Part shown: positions 19,141 through 27,637 of the stretch, in pieces
How positions within the stretch are numbered: the stretch's first letter is position 1
Layout of the letters: the number at the start of each line of letters is the position of its first letter
Assembly: GCA_016787295.1 (NCBI GenBank)
Contig: JAEUUX010000146.1
Location: 1-64,000, forward strand
DNA: 64,000 nt
Direction: 5' to 3'
Source: Chitinophagales bacterium
GTDB lineage: Bacteria; Bacteroidota; Bacteroidia; Chitinophagales; UBA2359
The notes under the pieces: model-generated
Told to the model about the DNA's origin: nothing
The model's database searches: none
What the model saw: only the letters and a program-made list of their open reading frames with translations
Position numbers and translations under genes: made by a program

Positions 19141-19390
19141 AGTACAAATTGTTGGTAGGATATAGGTTGAAAGTGTCGGAATCGGCGGCGGCAGTGACGG
19201 CAGTGGGCTGTAGTAACAACCAAAAGGTAGCTCCCCACAAAAAAAATAGGATTATTGCTGCAATACGGACATAGCGGACAGGTAGGCGGTCGGCTTCTTG
19301 TTGCGCTACTTTGTCCATAATTTTTTGGTACAAATCGGCGGGAGGTGCTATTGGACGAAAGTGCGATAAATCTTGGAATGGGTCTTTCAT
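19133..19390 (-). CDS. Small single-pass membrane protein, probable anti-sigma factor
   Basis: 85 residues: a cytoplasmic N-terminal part of about 42 residues (ADLYQKIMDKVAQQEADR resembles the juxtamembrane helix of anti-sigma proteins), one membrane segment (about 44-62, IAAIILFFLWGATFWLLL) and a short periplasmic tail. It lies 25 bases after the sigma factor gene and overlaps the CpxP-like gene, the usual place for a cognate anti-sigma factor. No zinc-finger cysteines are present. The role rests on context. Confidence 0.6.
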   Translation of the reverse strand: MKDPFQDLSHFRPIAPPADLYQKIMDKVAQQEADRLPVRYVRIAAIILFFLWGATFWLLLQPTAVTAAADSDTFNLYPTNNLYYE

Positions 19391-19415
19391 GTTGTATTAG
19401 ACGACAAAAAAAAAT

Positions 19416-19943
19416 TTATCCTTCGCGAGGTGGCAATTTTTCGAGCAACTTTTTTTTGGCGCGTTGCAAAAGGCTCTCCACAGCTTTGGGACTTAATTGC
19501 ATAATTTCGGCAGTTTCGGCGGTGGTTTTTTGTTCTATTTTGAGCAAAATAACTGCTGTTTTTTGTTGTTCGGGCAAATCGTTAATACATTGTAGCAGTG
19601 TTGTTAGGCTTTCTTTTTGCTCCAAAGCAATGCCAGGGTGTTGCTGGTCGGGGAGGTCTATGGCGGGTGTGGTGCCGTTGGGGCGATACCATGAGAGGAA
19701 CAAAGCAAAGCGTTTCTGGCGTTTTTGGGCTTTGAGAAAATCTAAACAATGGTTGATGGTAATGCGATAAATCCATGTCTTGAGGCTGGCATGTCCTTGA
19801 AAAGTGGCATATTTTTGGTGAACTACTACAAACACATCTTGCGCAATTTCTTCGGCATCTTCGGGGCGCTGAACATAATGCAAACACAAATTGAACACCA
19901 TGTTGCGATAGGTCATAAAAATTTCTTCGAAGGACAAATTCAT
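19416..19943 (-). CDS. ECF-type RNA polymerase sigma factor
   Basis: 175 residues with sigma region 2 (LSFEEIFMTYRNMVFNLCLHY, PEDAEEIAQDVFVVV, SLKTWIYRITINHCLDFL) and region 4 with its DNA-reading helix (LPEQQKTAVILLKIEQKTTAETAEIMQLSPKAVESLLQRAKKKL, seen as about 110-170). It should direct polymerase to a small stress regulon and most likely its own operon. The ATG at 19943 starts just before region 2; an ATG at 19982 would add 13 residues. It heads the tightly packed set of sigma, anti-sigma-like, CpxP-like, MbnP-like and MbnH-like genes. Confidence 0.92.
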   Translation of the reverse strand: MNLSFEEIFMTYRNMVFNLCLHYVQRPEDAEEIAQDVFVVVHQKYATFQGHASLKTWIYRITINHCLDFLKAQKRQKRFALFLSWYRPNGTTPAIDLPDQQHPGIALEQKESLTTLLQCINDLPEQQKTAVILLKIEQKTTAETAEIMQLSPKAVESLLQRAKKKLLEKLPPREG

Positions 19944-20025
19944 GTTCGTTGTGTGGAAAAAAATGGACGAAATGTTTTGCATGAGGCATTAGCCGCCGCA
20001 AAAAAAGAATCATGACAAAGCGCTC

Positions 20026-20135
20026 GAATGGCGAAGCGCGTTAGGGATGCGGAGGGTGGCGTTAGCCAGTGCGGAGAGCAACGCAGCACCAAGCATAGCG
20101 AAGCCCATAGCAGCCCGACCCGCAGGGAAACGCCC
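20026..20135 (-). repeat. Dispersed intergenic repeat, copy B
   Basis: Reverse-oriented member of the ~105 bp family, sharing GGCGAAGCGCGTTAGGGAT and GACCCGCAGGGAAACGCCC with the other copies. The middle (GGTGGCGTTAGCCAGTGCGG) matches copy D rather than A and C. It lies between the divergent sigma and batB genes. Confidence 0.85.
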
Positions 20136-20303
20136 AAATAAATTATCTTTTTATCGGACATTGTTGTTTTATTTGATTTCTTATAGACATTGTTGAGCTT
20201 GTTTTTATTCTCTTTGGGCAACAAAGATGGTTTATTTTTTGCAAGATATAGAAATTTAGTTCTCAAAAAGGTGGGGTTGTTTTTTTTGTACGACAAAATA
20301 TAC

Positions 20304-20311
20304 TAACTTTG
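20304..20311 (+). promoter_or_regulatory. -7 box of the VWA/BatB-like gene
   Basis: TAACTTTG, 29 bases before the ATG at 20340; TTTG at 20285 is a possible but close (15-base) -33 element. Confidence 0.5.
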
Positions 20312-20339
20312 CCCCCCATTTATCCCATACCTACTTTTG

Positions 20340-21359
20340 ATGTTTCGGTTCGAAAATCCGCATTATCTATATCTATTGTTGCTGCTACCTGTGTTGGTGG
20401 TCTTGTTTGTGCTGGCGATGCGCTGGCGCAAAGGGGCGCTACAGCGGTTGGGTTCGGAACATGGCTGGACGCACCTATTGTTGGGCTTTTCGGAGCGTGC
20501 TTTGTGGTGGCGTTTGGTGTGTTTGCTGGGGTGTTTTGCGGCGGCTATTGTTGCTTTGTCAAATCCTCAACTTGGCACAAAAATGCAAAACGTAGAGCAA
20601 TCGGGCATTGATATTATGATAGCGGTTGATGTGTCGCGCAGTATGTTGGCAAAAGATGTGCAGCCCAACCGATTGGAGCGGGCGCAGCAGTTGGTGCAAC
20701 GAATCATAGACACACGCGCTAATGACCGCATTGGTTTGATTGTTTTTGCGGGCAATGCTTATCTGCAAATGCCGCTAACGAATGACTATAGCGCTGCCAA
20801 ATTGTTGCTCAAAACGCTCTCGCCCGATATGGTAGCCACACAAGGCACGGCTATTGCTGATGCCATCGATTTGAGCCTGCAAATCTTTGAGGAAACAGAA
20901 AAACAAACCAACGCCACACCACACCAAAAGGCTTTGTTCATTTTGTCGGACGGCGAAGACCATGCCCAAGAAATCGCCGCCGCCGCTCAAGCCGCACAAA
21001 AAGCCAATTTGCTTATTTTTTCGCTGGGTATCGGAACGAAACAAGGTGCTACGATTCCTGTGTATGCCAACGGTCAATATGTGGGCGAAAAACATGATGC
21101 CAACGGCAATACCATTATGACACAACTCAACGAGTCGGCGTTGCAAGAGGTGGCACAAATAACAGGTGGTGAATACCTTCGGATAGAAGGCAAACGCAAC
21201 GAATTGGCAGATCTTAACACACGCCTTAATCGCATAGAAAAACAAAGTTTTGCGAGCCGCAGCTTTAGCGACTATGAATCTTATTTCCAATATCCATTAT
21301 TAGTAGCTTTGTTGTTTTTGTTACTATATATTTTTGTTCCTGAACGTCGGACGGTTTAA
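20340..21359 (+). CDS. BatB-like von Willebrand factor A membrane protein
   Basis: 339 residues: two N-terminal membrane segments (about 10-28 and 57-77), a VWA domain (about 88-300) with the metal-site motif DVSRSM, the LIVFAGNAYLQMPLTND and FILSDGEDH segments, and a C-terminal membrane segment (about 315-333). This is the architecture of BatA/BatB proteins, associated in Bacteroidota with stress tolerance and MoxR-type ATPases. No moxR, batA, batC or batD gene is adjacent, so the gene stands alone here. A TTG lies one codon upstream of the chosen ATG. Confidence 0.85.
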   Translation: MFRFENPHYLYLLLLLPVLVVLFVLAMRWRKGALQRLGSEHGWTHLLLGFSERALWWRLVCLLGCFAAAIVALSNPQLGTKMQNVEQSGIDIMIAVDVSRSMLAKDVQPNRLERAQQLVQRIIDTRANDRIGLIVFAGNAYLQMPLTNDYSAAKLLLKTLSPDMVATQGTAIADAIDLSLQIFEETEKQTNATPHQKALFILSDGEDHAQEIAAAAQAAQKANLLIFSLGIGTKQGATIPVYANGQYVGEKHDANGNTIMTQLNESALQEVAQITGGEYLRIEGKRNELADLNTRLNRIEKQSFASRSFSDYESYFQYPLLVALLFLLLYIFVPERRTV

Positions 21360-21528
21360 AACGCCTTTGGGTGGTTGTTTGTGGACGAAAGTGCGCTCGA
21401 CCACCGTTTTCTGCTATTTTGCTACTTTCTTTATGTCTACTAAGTTTCCGTAATTTTGTGTTTTTGTCACCATTCTGCTTGTCGATGTATCATTTTTGTT
21501 GTTCACCTTTCCTAAAATTTGAAAAGAT

Positions 21529-22197
21529 ATGGCAAAACATGCACCTATTATAGCTCCTTCTATGTTATCGGCAGACTTCGCTAACTTGCAACGCGACACC
21601 GAAATGATTAACGAAAGTGCAGCCGATTGGTTGCATGTAGATATTATGGACGGTGTGTTTGTTCCGAACATATCATTTGGCTTGCCTGTGGTGAGGGCAA
21701 TGGCACAACACGCCCAAAAGCCCTTGGACGTGCATTTGATGATTGTGCAACCCGAAAAATACTTGTCTGCTTTTCGCGATGCGGGTGCTGCACACATTAT
21801 TGTGCATTATGAAGCCTGCACGCATTTGCACCGCACTTTACAACAAATCCAACAGTTGGGTATGAAAGCAGGTGTGGCACTCAACCCACACACGCCCATA
21901 CAAGTGTTGGAAGACATCATTTTTGAAACAGATATTGTTTGCCTTATGTCGGTTAATCCAGGATTTGGCGGTCAGGCATTTATTCCACAAACAATAGAAA
22001 AAATCAAAAAACTAAAACATCTTATTGTGGAAAGCGAAACATCTTGCCTTATTACCATTGACGGGGGAGTGAGTCTGCAAAACGCTCGCACACTTTTGCA
22101 AGCAGGTGCCAATGTGTTGGTGGCGGGCAGTAGTGTGTTCAATGCACCCGACCCAGTACAAACAATCTATCAACTTAAACATTTATACAACCATTAG
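21529..22197 (+). CDS. rpe: Ribulose-phosphate 3-epimerase
   Basis: Interconverts ribulose 5-phosphate and xylulose 5-phosphate in the pentose phosphate pathway (cytoplasm). The 222-residue TIM barrel shows the family signatures PSMLSADFANLQ, LHVDIMDGVFVPNISFG (His and Asp metal/catalytic residues), LMSVNPGFGGQ and the phosphate-binding DGGVS...LVAGSSVF. The length is normal. The RidA-family gene starts 13 bases after its stop, implying one transcript. Confidence 0.96.
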   Translation: MAKHAPIIAPSMLSADFANLQRDTEMINESAADWLHVDIMDGVFVPNISFGLPVVRAMAQHAQKPLDVHLMIVQPEKYLSAFRDAGAAHIIVHYEACTHLHRTLQQIQQLGMKAGVALNPHTPIQVLEDIIFETDIVCLMSVNPGFGGQAFIPQTIEKIKKLKHLIVESETSCLITIDGGVSLQNARTLLQAGANVLVAGSSVFNAPDPVQTIYQLKHLYNH

Positions 22198-22210
22198 CAC
22201 CATTTCTATT

Positions 22211-22633
22211 ATGGAAAATACGCATGAGCAAACACCACAAGCTCCACAGCCGGTGGGGTTATATCCCTATACGCGACGCGTGGGTAATCTGTTATTTTTA
22301 TCGGGCATTGGACCGCGCGACCCCAAAGATAGCACCTCTATTCCGGGGGTGACTTTTGACAAGTGGGGCAATTTTGTGGTATTTGACTTTGAGGCACAGT
22401 GCCATTCTGTTTTTCAGAACGTTCGGGCTGTGTTGGAAAGTGCGGGCGCTCGCTGGGAAAATCTGGTAGATGTCACCGTTTTTTTGGTCAATATGCAGCG
22501 CGACTTTGCCACCTATAACCGCCTCTATGCCGAATACTTTAAGGACAATCAACCTTGCCGCACAACAGTAGGCATCACCTCCCTGCCCACTCCTATCGCC
22601 ATTGAGCTGAAGTGTATTGCAGTGATAGAATAA
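22211..22633 (+). CDS. RidA/YjgF family protein
   Basis: 140-residue member of the RidA family, whose founding members hydrolyse reactive enamine/imine intermediates. It keeps the trimer-core pattern (GNLLFLSGIGPRDP, QCHSVFQNVRAVLESAGA, LVDVTVFLVNM, YNRLYAEYF) and the arginine in PCRTTVGI used for substrate carboxylate binding in active members. It has a slightly extended N-terminus. The frame is open further upstream inside rpe, but the ATG at 22211 fits the family start. Its place after rpe suggests co-expression, with no evident pathway link. Confidence 0.88.
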   Translation: MENTHEQTPQAPQPVGLYPYTRRVGNLLFLSGIGPRDPKDSTSIPGVTFDKWGNFVVFDFEAQCHSVFQNVRAVLESAGARWENLVDVTVFLVNMQRDFATYNRLYAEYFKDNQPCRTTVGITSLPTPIAIELKCIAVIE

Positions 22634-22684
22634 GCGGAAGGTTGTTTGTGATAAAAACTTTGTCCTCCGAGAATGTATGGGCGC

Positions 22685-22723
22685 AAAAAAAACACGGCTA
22701 AATCATCGTGATTCAGCCGTGTT
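22685..22723 (-). terminator. Terminator of the Spy-like gene
   Basis: AACACGGCTAAATCA pairs with TGATTCAGCCGTGTT; on the minus strand the stem is followed by a run of T. It can also end the rpe transcript as a hairpin on the plus strand, but without a T run. Confidence 0.8.
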
Positions 22724-22777
22724 GTGGATACACACAAAAAAAGAAAGGTGTAATACTATGATAAGCGTTTTTGATGC

Positions 22778-23260
22778 CTATCTTTGTCCGCCTTTACCTT
22801 TGCCTTTACCTTTACCTTTGCCTTTAGCATTGTTTTTAAATACCTTTGAGTCGTATTTAATGCGTTGGTCGTCGGTGAGCAGTTTGCGAATTTCTTGGTG
22901 CATACTTGCCTCTTTTTTCTCGATATTAGCTTTGATAACCACCATATCGTCAATCATTTTGTAGACAGCAGTCATATCAGGACGAGCGGCGGTTTGTGCT
23001 GTATTTAGTTTGGCATCTTTTTCGCGCAATTCGGCACGAAGCGGTTGTACGGATTTTTCAAAATCAGCTTTGATGTTTTTGATTTTATCCAATTGATCTT
23101 GGGTAACACCCAAGTCCTCCAAAGTGGCTTGTTTTTTCTCTAAAGCAGCTTCTTTTTTCTCAGCTTTATTAGCTTGAGCAACTGCATCATGATTAACAAA
23201 GACAACACCTGACAATACCATAAAGGCAACTAAGACAGAACGAAAAGACTTTTTTAACAT
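22778..23260 (-). CDS. Spy/CpxP-like periplasmic protein with Gly-Lys tail
   Basis: 160 residues with a signal peptide (MLKKSFRSVLVAFMVLSGV, cleavage near AVAQ). The mature part is a charged helical domain: LGVTQDQLDKIKNI, then paired helices, and LLTDDQRIKYDS, an LTxxQ-type motif of the Spy/CpxP family, which binds unfolded proteins or metals. The C-terminus is a run of alternating Gly-Lys pairs (about 148-157) encoded by an 18-base-scale simple repeat, unusual for the family. The frame is open upstream to 23311, but the ATG at 23260 begins the signal peptide. Single-gene unit with its own terminator. Confidence 0.78.
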   Translation of the reverse strand: MLKKSFRSVLVAFMVLSGVVFVNHDAVAQANKAEKKEAALEKKQATLEDLGVTQDQLDKIKNIKADFEKSVQPLRAELREKDAKLNTAQTAARPDMTAVYKMIDDMVVIKANIEKKEASMHQEIRKLLTDDQRIKYDSKVFKNNAKGKGKGKGKGKGGQR

Positions 23261-23364
23261 TGCAAATGGGATTATTTTTGTGAAACAATAACAAATCGTA
23301 TAGTAAGACAAGGGTGCAGTATCATTGGTTTAACGCACTTTTTTTTGTTATCTCACTAATTTTG

Positions 23365-23396
23365 TTGCAAAGTTACGCCAATATTCCTTAACTTTG
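23365..23396 (+). promoter_or_regulatory. Promoter of coaE
   Basis: TTG (23365-23367), 21 bases, then TAACTTTG (23389-23396), 18 bases before the coaE ATG. On the other strand TAACTTTG (23375-23368) overlaps and could serve the Spy-like gene. Confidence 0.65.
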
Positions 23397-23414
23397 CGCT
23401 TAATTTTTGTTAAA

Positions 23415-24023
23415 ATGCTTAAAGTAGGTTTAACAGGCGGTATAGGAAGCGGAAAAACAACCGTTGCCCGCCTATTTGAGACGTGTGGCATTGCTGTTTA
23501 TTATGCAGATGAGTGGGCAAAATGGCTGATGGAACACGACCCCTTATTAGTCGAACAAATTCGCACAACTTTTGGGCAAGACATCTATGACCCACAAGGA
23601 CACCTGCAACGACCAGCATTGGCAAAAATAATTTTTGCCGACCCACAAGCTCGGCGGGCTTTGGAAAGTTGGGTACACCCTGCCGTGTTGCTCCACACAG
23701 AAGAATGGATACAACAACATCAGGCATCACCCTATATCCTCAAAGAAGCCGCTTTGCTGTTCGAATCGGGTAGTTATCAATATGTCGACAAAATCATTAC
23801 TGTCACCGCTCCCGTCGAATTGCGTATCGCCCGCACTATGACACGCGACCAAGCAAGTGCCGAACAAGTCCAACAACGCATCGCCGCCCAATTGCCCGAC
23901 GAAACCAAAATACAACGTTCAGATTTTGTGATCTATAATGATGAACAACACTTGCTTATCCCACAAGTACAACAGATTCATCAACAACTGTTGCAGATAG
24001 CGCCTACTTATCCGCAAGCGTGA
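23415..24023 (+). CDS. coaE: Dephospho-CoA kinase
   Basis: Last enzyme of coenzyme A synthesis: phosphorylates the ribose 3'-hydroxyl of dephospho-CoA with ATP. About 202 residues with the P-loop GLTGGIGSGKTTVARLF at the N-terminus, the ADEWAKWLMEH substrate segment, HPAVLLHTEEW and the lid region RTMTRDQASAEQVQQRIAAQ. Normal length. The ATG at 23415 sits directly before the first strand; an upstream TTG at 23394 falls within the promoter and is rejected. Confidence 0.95.
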   Translation: MLKVGLTGGIGSGKTTVARLFETCGIAVYYADEWAKWLMEHDPLLVEQIRTTFGQDIYDPQGHLQRPALAKIIFADPQARRALESWVHPAVLLHTEEWIQQHQASPYILKEAALLFESGSYQYVDKIITVTAPVELRIARTMTRDQASAEQVQQRIAAQLPDETKIQRSDFVIYNDEQHLLIPQVQQIHQQLLQIAPTYPQA

Positions 24024-24041
24024 CTGCCAAAACATCTCAAA

Positions 24042-24132
24042 GGAAAAGTGCCAGAGCGGTTGAATGGTCCTGACTCGAAATCAGGTGTACTGCATTGCGG
24101 TACCGGGGGTTCGAATCCCTCCTTTTCCGCCA
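24042..24132 (+). tRNA. tRNA-Ser (anticodon CGA)
   Basis: A 91-base class II tRNA. The acceptor stem GGAAAAG pairs with CTTTTCC, and the anticodon arm CCTGA/TCAGG encloses CTCGAAA with CGA at 24076-24078. A long variable arm, GGTTCGAATCC in the T arm, and an encoded CCA end (24130-24132) are present. It decodes UCG. Confidence 0.96.
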
Positions 24133-24136
24133 ACAC

Positions 24137-24163
24137 ATAACTCCCTGATTGTCAGGCAGTTAT
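24137..24163 (+). terminator. Palindromic hairpin after tRNA-Ser (copy 2 of CCTGATTRTCAGG)
   Basis: ATAACT...CCTGATTGTCAGG...AGTTAT forms a stem with two symmetrical mismatches, followed by TTTT. It begins five bases after the tRNA and is likely its terminator. Its core matches the palindromes at 12307 and 54054. Confidence 0.65.
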
Positions 24164-24281
24164 TTTGCCTGAATTTATATCTTTTTGCCTCACTTCGAAA
24201 GATAAAGCAAAACTTGCCCATACCTTACTGTTAACTTTGTACGAAAAAAGTGCAAATTAACACCATATCACAAAAAAACCG

Positions 24282-24289
24282 TACCTTTG
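24282..24289 (+). promoter_or_regulatory. -7 box of the large VWA-like gene
   Basis: TACCTTTG. A second box, TAACTTTG, lies at 24232-24239. Transcription from either would begin well before the proposed TTG start at 24431. Confidence 0.5.
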
Positions 24290-24430
24290 CACCTCAATTT
24301 GCTTTTTGGGGCAGATGGGCGGTTTATTTGCGCAAATACCTGCCCAAAAAGCATTTTAACTCCTTCTTTTGTTCAAGAAAACACACTCGATTGCTGTCTT
24401 TTTTTTATTCTCTTTCAAACAACAATAGCC

Positions 24431-26545
24431 TTGAGCCAAATCATTTTTGAAGAATATCCTGCCTGGTTTATCGGTCTATGTGCCTTAACGGGTTTGTTAT
24501 ATGCAGGTTTTTTGTACTACAGGGATACTTCTCTGAGTGACAATTCGCCCAACGCACGCCGATGGACTCTACCTTTGGCTTTTTTTCGTTTTTTGGTGGT
24601 TAGCATCATTGCCTTGTTGCTATTAGCTCCTGTCATTCGCTCCAAATTTGTAGAGGTCATCAAACCCTACATCGTTATTTTGCAGGACAATTCCGAGTCC
24701 ATGCAACAAGCCTTTCGCCAAACCGATGCCAACCAATATGCCCAAAATATTGAACAACTCACCAATACCTTGAAACAAGACTACCAAGTACAAAACTATA
24801 CCTTTGGTAGCCAAGTCAAAGAGGCAATGTTGGGGCGTTATGACGAAAAAATAACCAATATCTCCGAAGCCTTAGACCTTGTATATAATACCTATACTAA
24901 CCAAAACTTGGGAGCTGTCATCATGGCAACCGACGGCGTATATAATCAAGGTAGCAACCCTGTTTATTTCACCTCCAAATTGGGCGTGCCGGTCTATAGC
25001 ATCGCTTTAGGCGACACCACTCCCAAGCGCGACTTGTTGATAGAAAAAGTACTGCACAACCGCATTGCCTATTTGGGCGACAAATTTACTGCTCGCGTCG
25101 ACCTCTCTGCCCGCAACTGCCGCAACGAAACGGCTGTCTTGAATATCTATAAAGGCAAAGGCACTGCCAACAAAGTCTTTAGCAAATCTGTTGCCATTAA
25201 CAAAGACGAATGGGTAGCAGGCGAAGACATCACGCTACTTGCCGAGCCTGCGGGCGTACAGCAATATACCGCCGTCCTCACTACTCTCAAAGATGAGGTA
25301 AATCTGACCAACAACCAACAGACTTTCTATGTCGAAGTGGTCGACAACCGCCAAAAGATATTGATACTGGGAGCAAGTCCACACCCCGACATCAGCGCCA
25401 TTCGCCAAGCATTGGAGGTCAATAAGAACTACGAAATCACGACCGACTACATTAGCACTTTCAAAGGCAATGTGCGCGACTTCAATGTGGCAGTCCTGCA
25501 CGGCTTGCCCGCCAAAGGTGGCAATACCGAAACCCTCATCAACCAACTCAAAAGCGCTAACATTCCCATTTTCTTTGTCCTTAGCGAGCAAACAGACATT
25601 GTAGCTTTTAATAGAGCGCAAAGTTTGCTACAAATCAATAATTCAGGCAGCGCCAAACCCAACGACGTTCGTGCCAAAATTGATAATAGCAAATTCAATA
25701 TCTTTACCATCGACAACAAAACCCTAAGCACCATTGAGCAATTACCGCCCCTCAAAGCCCCCTTTGGGACCTACCAAATGGGTGTGGGTGCGCAAATGTT
25801 GTTTAGTCAAAAGGTAGGCAATACACCCACCAACTATCCCTTATTGGTCTATTCGCCTGCTGCCGATTTCAAAGTCGCCGTATTGTGTGGCGAAGGCTTG
25901 TTTCGTTGGAAGTTCTATGAATACAAAGCTACCCAAAACGCCGAATCCATCAACGACCTTGTCACCAAATCGGTGCAATACCTCTCTGCCAAAAGCGACA
26001 AACGCAAATTTAAGGTATCGATGCCCAAAAGTGTGTTCAACGAAAACGAAAACATTACTTTCGATGCCGAACTCTATAATGATAGCTACCAACTCATCAA
26101 TACGCCCGATGTTTCGCTCAGTATCTACAACGAAGCAGGCAAAGCCTTTCCATTTTTGTTCAACAAAACCGCTAATGCCTATCAACTCAACGCCAAATTT
26201 TTCCCTGTTGGCAACTATACCTACACCGCCAAAGTCGTATACAATGGCGTAGAACACAAAGCCAACGGCAATTTTAGCGTATTGGCACTGCAATTAGAAA
26301 GCCAACAAACCGTAGCCAACCATCGTTTATTGTATGGCATGGCACAGCAATCGGGTGGCGAAGTGGTGGCAACAGATAGCATAGCAACACTTATCAACAA
26401 AATCAAAGCCCAACAAAGCATCAAACCCATGCAATATAGCAGTTTTAAATCTCAATCTATCATCAATCTTCGCTGGATTTTTGGTTTATTGGCACTCCTC
26501 TTGGCTATTGAATGGTTTATGCGAAAATACTTAGGCGGCTACTAA
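24431..26545 (+). CDS. Large membrane protein with a VWA-like domain
   Basis: About 704 residues: two N-terminal membrane segments (YPAWFIGLCALTGLLYAG and FFRFLVVSIIALLLLAPV), then a VWA-like domain opening with VILQDNSESM (a degenerate metal-site motif) and VIMATDGVYNQGSNP, beta-rich middle domains, a glutamine amidotransferase-like segment (ILGASPHPDISAIRQAL), and a C-terminal membrane segment (WIFGLLALLLAIEWFM). This is a recognised Bacteroidota family of unknown function related to the Bat/aerotolerance proteins. There is no ATG before residue 138 of the open frame; the frame opens at a TTG inside the promoter (24287), so I place the start at the TTG at 24431, just before the first membrane segment. 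Confidence 0.78.
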   Translation: MSQIIFEEYPAWFIGLCALTGLLYAGFLYYRDTSLSDNSPNARRWTLPLAFFRFLVVSIIALLLLAPVIRSKFVEVIKPYIVILQDNSESMQQAFRQTDANQYAQNIEQLTNTLKQDYQVQNYTFGSQVKEAMLGRYDEKITNISEALDLVYNTYTNQNLGAVIMATDGVYNQGSNPVYFTSKLGVPVYSIALGDTTPKRDLLIEKVLHNRIAYLGDKFTARVDLSARNCRNETAVLNIYKGKGTANKVFSKSVAINKDEWVAGEDITLLAEPAGVQQYTAVLTTLKDEVNLTNNQQTFYVEVVDNRQKILILGASPHPDISAIRQALEVNKNYEITTDYISTFKGNVRDFNVAVLHGLPAKGGNTETLINQLKSANIPIFFVLSEQTDIVAFNRAQSLLQINNSGSAKPNDVRAKIDNSKFNIFTIDNKTLSTIEQLPPLKAPFGTYQMGVGAQMLFSQKVGNTPTNYPLLVYSPAADFKVAVLCGEGLFRWKFYEYKATQNAESINDLVTKSVQYLSAKSDKRKFKVSMPKSVFNENENITFDAELYNDSYQLINTPDVSLSIYNEAGKAFPFLFNKTANAYQLNAKFFPVGNYTYTAKVVYNGVEHKANGNFSVLALQLESQQTVANHRLLYGMAQQSGGEVVATDSIATLINKIKAQQSIKPMQYSSFKSQSIINLRWIFGLLALLLAIEWFMRKYLGGY

Positions 26546-26562
26546 TGCCCTCCCTAATAGGC

Positions 26563-26605
26563 AAAAATCCCTCCCGTTATCCCATAGATAGCAGGAGGGA
26601 TTTTT
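26563..26605 (+). terminator. Terminator after the VWA-like gene
   Basis: AAAAATCCCTCC pairs perfectly with GGAGGGATTTTT across a 19-base loop, 18 bases after the stop codon. Confidence 0.88.
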
Positions 26606-26660
26606 GCGCAATAATATCTCTATCACCACACCTTGCTCCGATGTTTTAAAGTATTTTTTT

Positions 26661-26762
26661 GGGCGTTTCCCTGCGGGTCGGGCTTTACAGGGCTTCGCTA
26701 ACGCTACGGTGCAAGCACCAGCCTAACGGCTGCCCTTACAATCCCTAACGCGCTTCGCCACC
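26661..26762 (+). repeat. Dispersed intergenic repeat, copy C
   Basis: Nearly identical to copy A at 3034-3133 along its whole length, again just behind a gene's 3' end. It opens the gene-free repeat block. Confidence 0.87.
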
Positions 26763-26840
26763 CGAACGTTACTGCTTTTTTGTTTATAATCCAAGCAAGC
26801 TAATGACCCTTTCTTCAAATAGTACATTATCGCAACATCT

Positions 26841-27270
26841 CACCACACATTTTCGCCCAAAAAGCAATTATGAATGCCCCAAAATCCCACAAAAACCATT
26901 TTTGTCCCATAGCTAACACTTCGTCCGAACGATGTGGTTTTCCGAACGAAAAAAATCGCAGCACCGCACCACACATTTTCGCCCAAAAAGCAATTATGAA
27001 TGCCCCAAAAACCCACAAAACCCATTTTTGTCCCATAGCTAACACTTCGTCCGAACGATGTGGTTTTACGAACGAAAGAAATCGCAGCACCGCACCACAC
27101 ATTTTCGCCCAAAAAGCAATTATGAATGCCCCAAAATCCCACAAAAACCATTTTTGTCCCATAGCTAACACTTCGTCCGAAAAAACAATTATCAAAAAAA
27201 CAACCGAAAATACCCCAAAATCCCACAAAACCAATTTTTGCCTCATAGCTAACACTTCGTCCGAAAAAAT
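26841..27270. repeat. 126-bp tandem repeat array
   Basis: Units starting at 26841, 26967 and 27093 are almost identical (CACCACACATTTTCGCCC ... AATGCCCCAAAA ... AACACTTCGTCCGAACGA). A shortened, diverged fourth unit runs to about 27270. Because 126 is a multiple of three, long frames stay open on both strands, but none has coding character. Confidence 0.88.
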
Positions 27271-27329
27271 GATTTGGCAACAATATGGTTTAATGGTACG
27301 GAAAAAGGGTAATGGTAAAAATGCTATGA

Positions 27330-27420
27330 AAATTTGGGCAAACAAAGTCCAAAGGGCTGCAATGGTAATACAAAAGAGGGACTAAGAGTAGAAACAAAGC
27401 CCGAAGGACTGAAATTATGC
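27330..27420. repeat. REP-like segment
   Basis: Contains AAGTCCAAAGGGCTGCAATG and AAGCCCGAAGGACTGAAATT, two related short hairpin-forming words of the AGCCC-n-GGGCT type often seen in intergenic repeats. Confidence 0.45.
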
Positions 27421-27440
27421 CCTATTTTGTGGGATAATAT

Positions 27441-27566
27441 CACTCCGTTGGGGTTTTTGCTAATGGTTCTATTGCCGTGTGGCTATAAATTTGTCACCCC
27501 ATTGGGGTTTTTGTTAATGGTTTTGTTGTCGTTAGGCTATAAACTTGCCATTCCATCGGGTCTGTT
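27441..27566. repeat. 54-bp tandem repeat
   Basis: Two full units and part of a third with a 54-base step (GGGGTTTTTGCTAATGGTT at 27450, GGGGTTTTTGTTAATGGTT at 27504). Between them CACCCCATTGGGG forms a short palindrome. Confidence 0.7.
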
Positions 27567-27637
27567 TTGATAATAACAAATAAGAGGTTTTTAATGCCTT
27601 TATCAGAATTACAAACAACACCATCTACACCATATCC

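Noticed and set aside
26827-27385. Long frames on both strands across the 126-bp array
   Set aside because: They arise from a stop-free unit with a length divisible by three. There is no signal peptide, domain or codon bias, and both strands are equally open.
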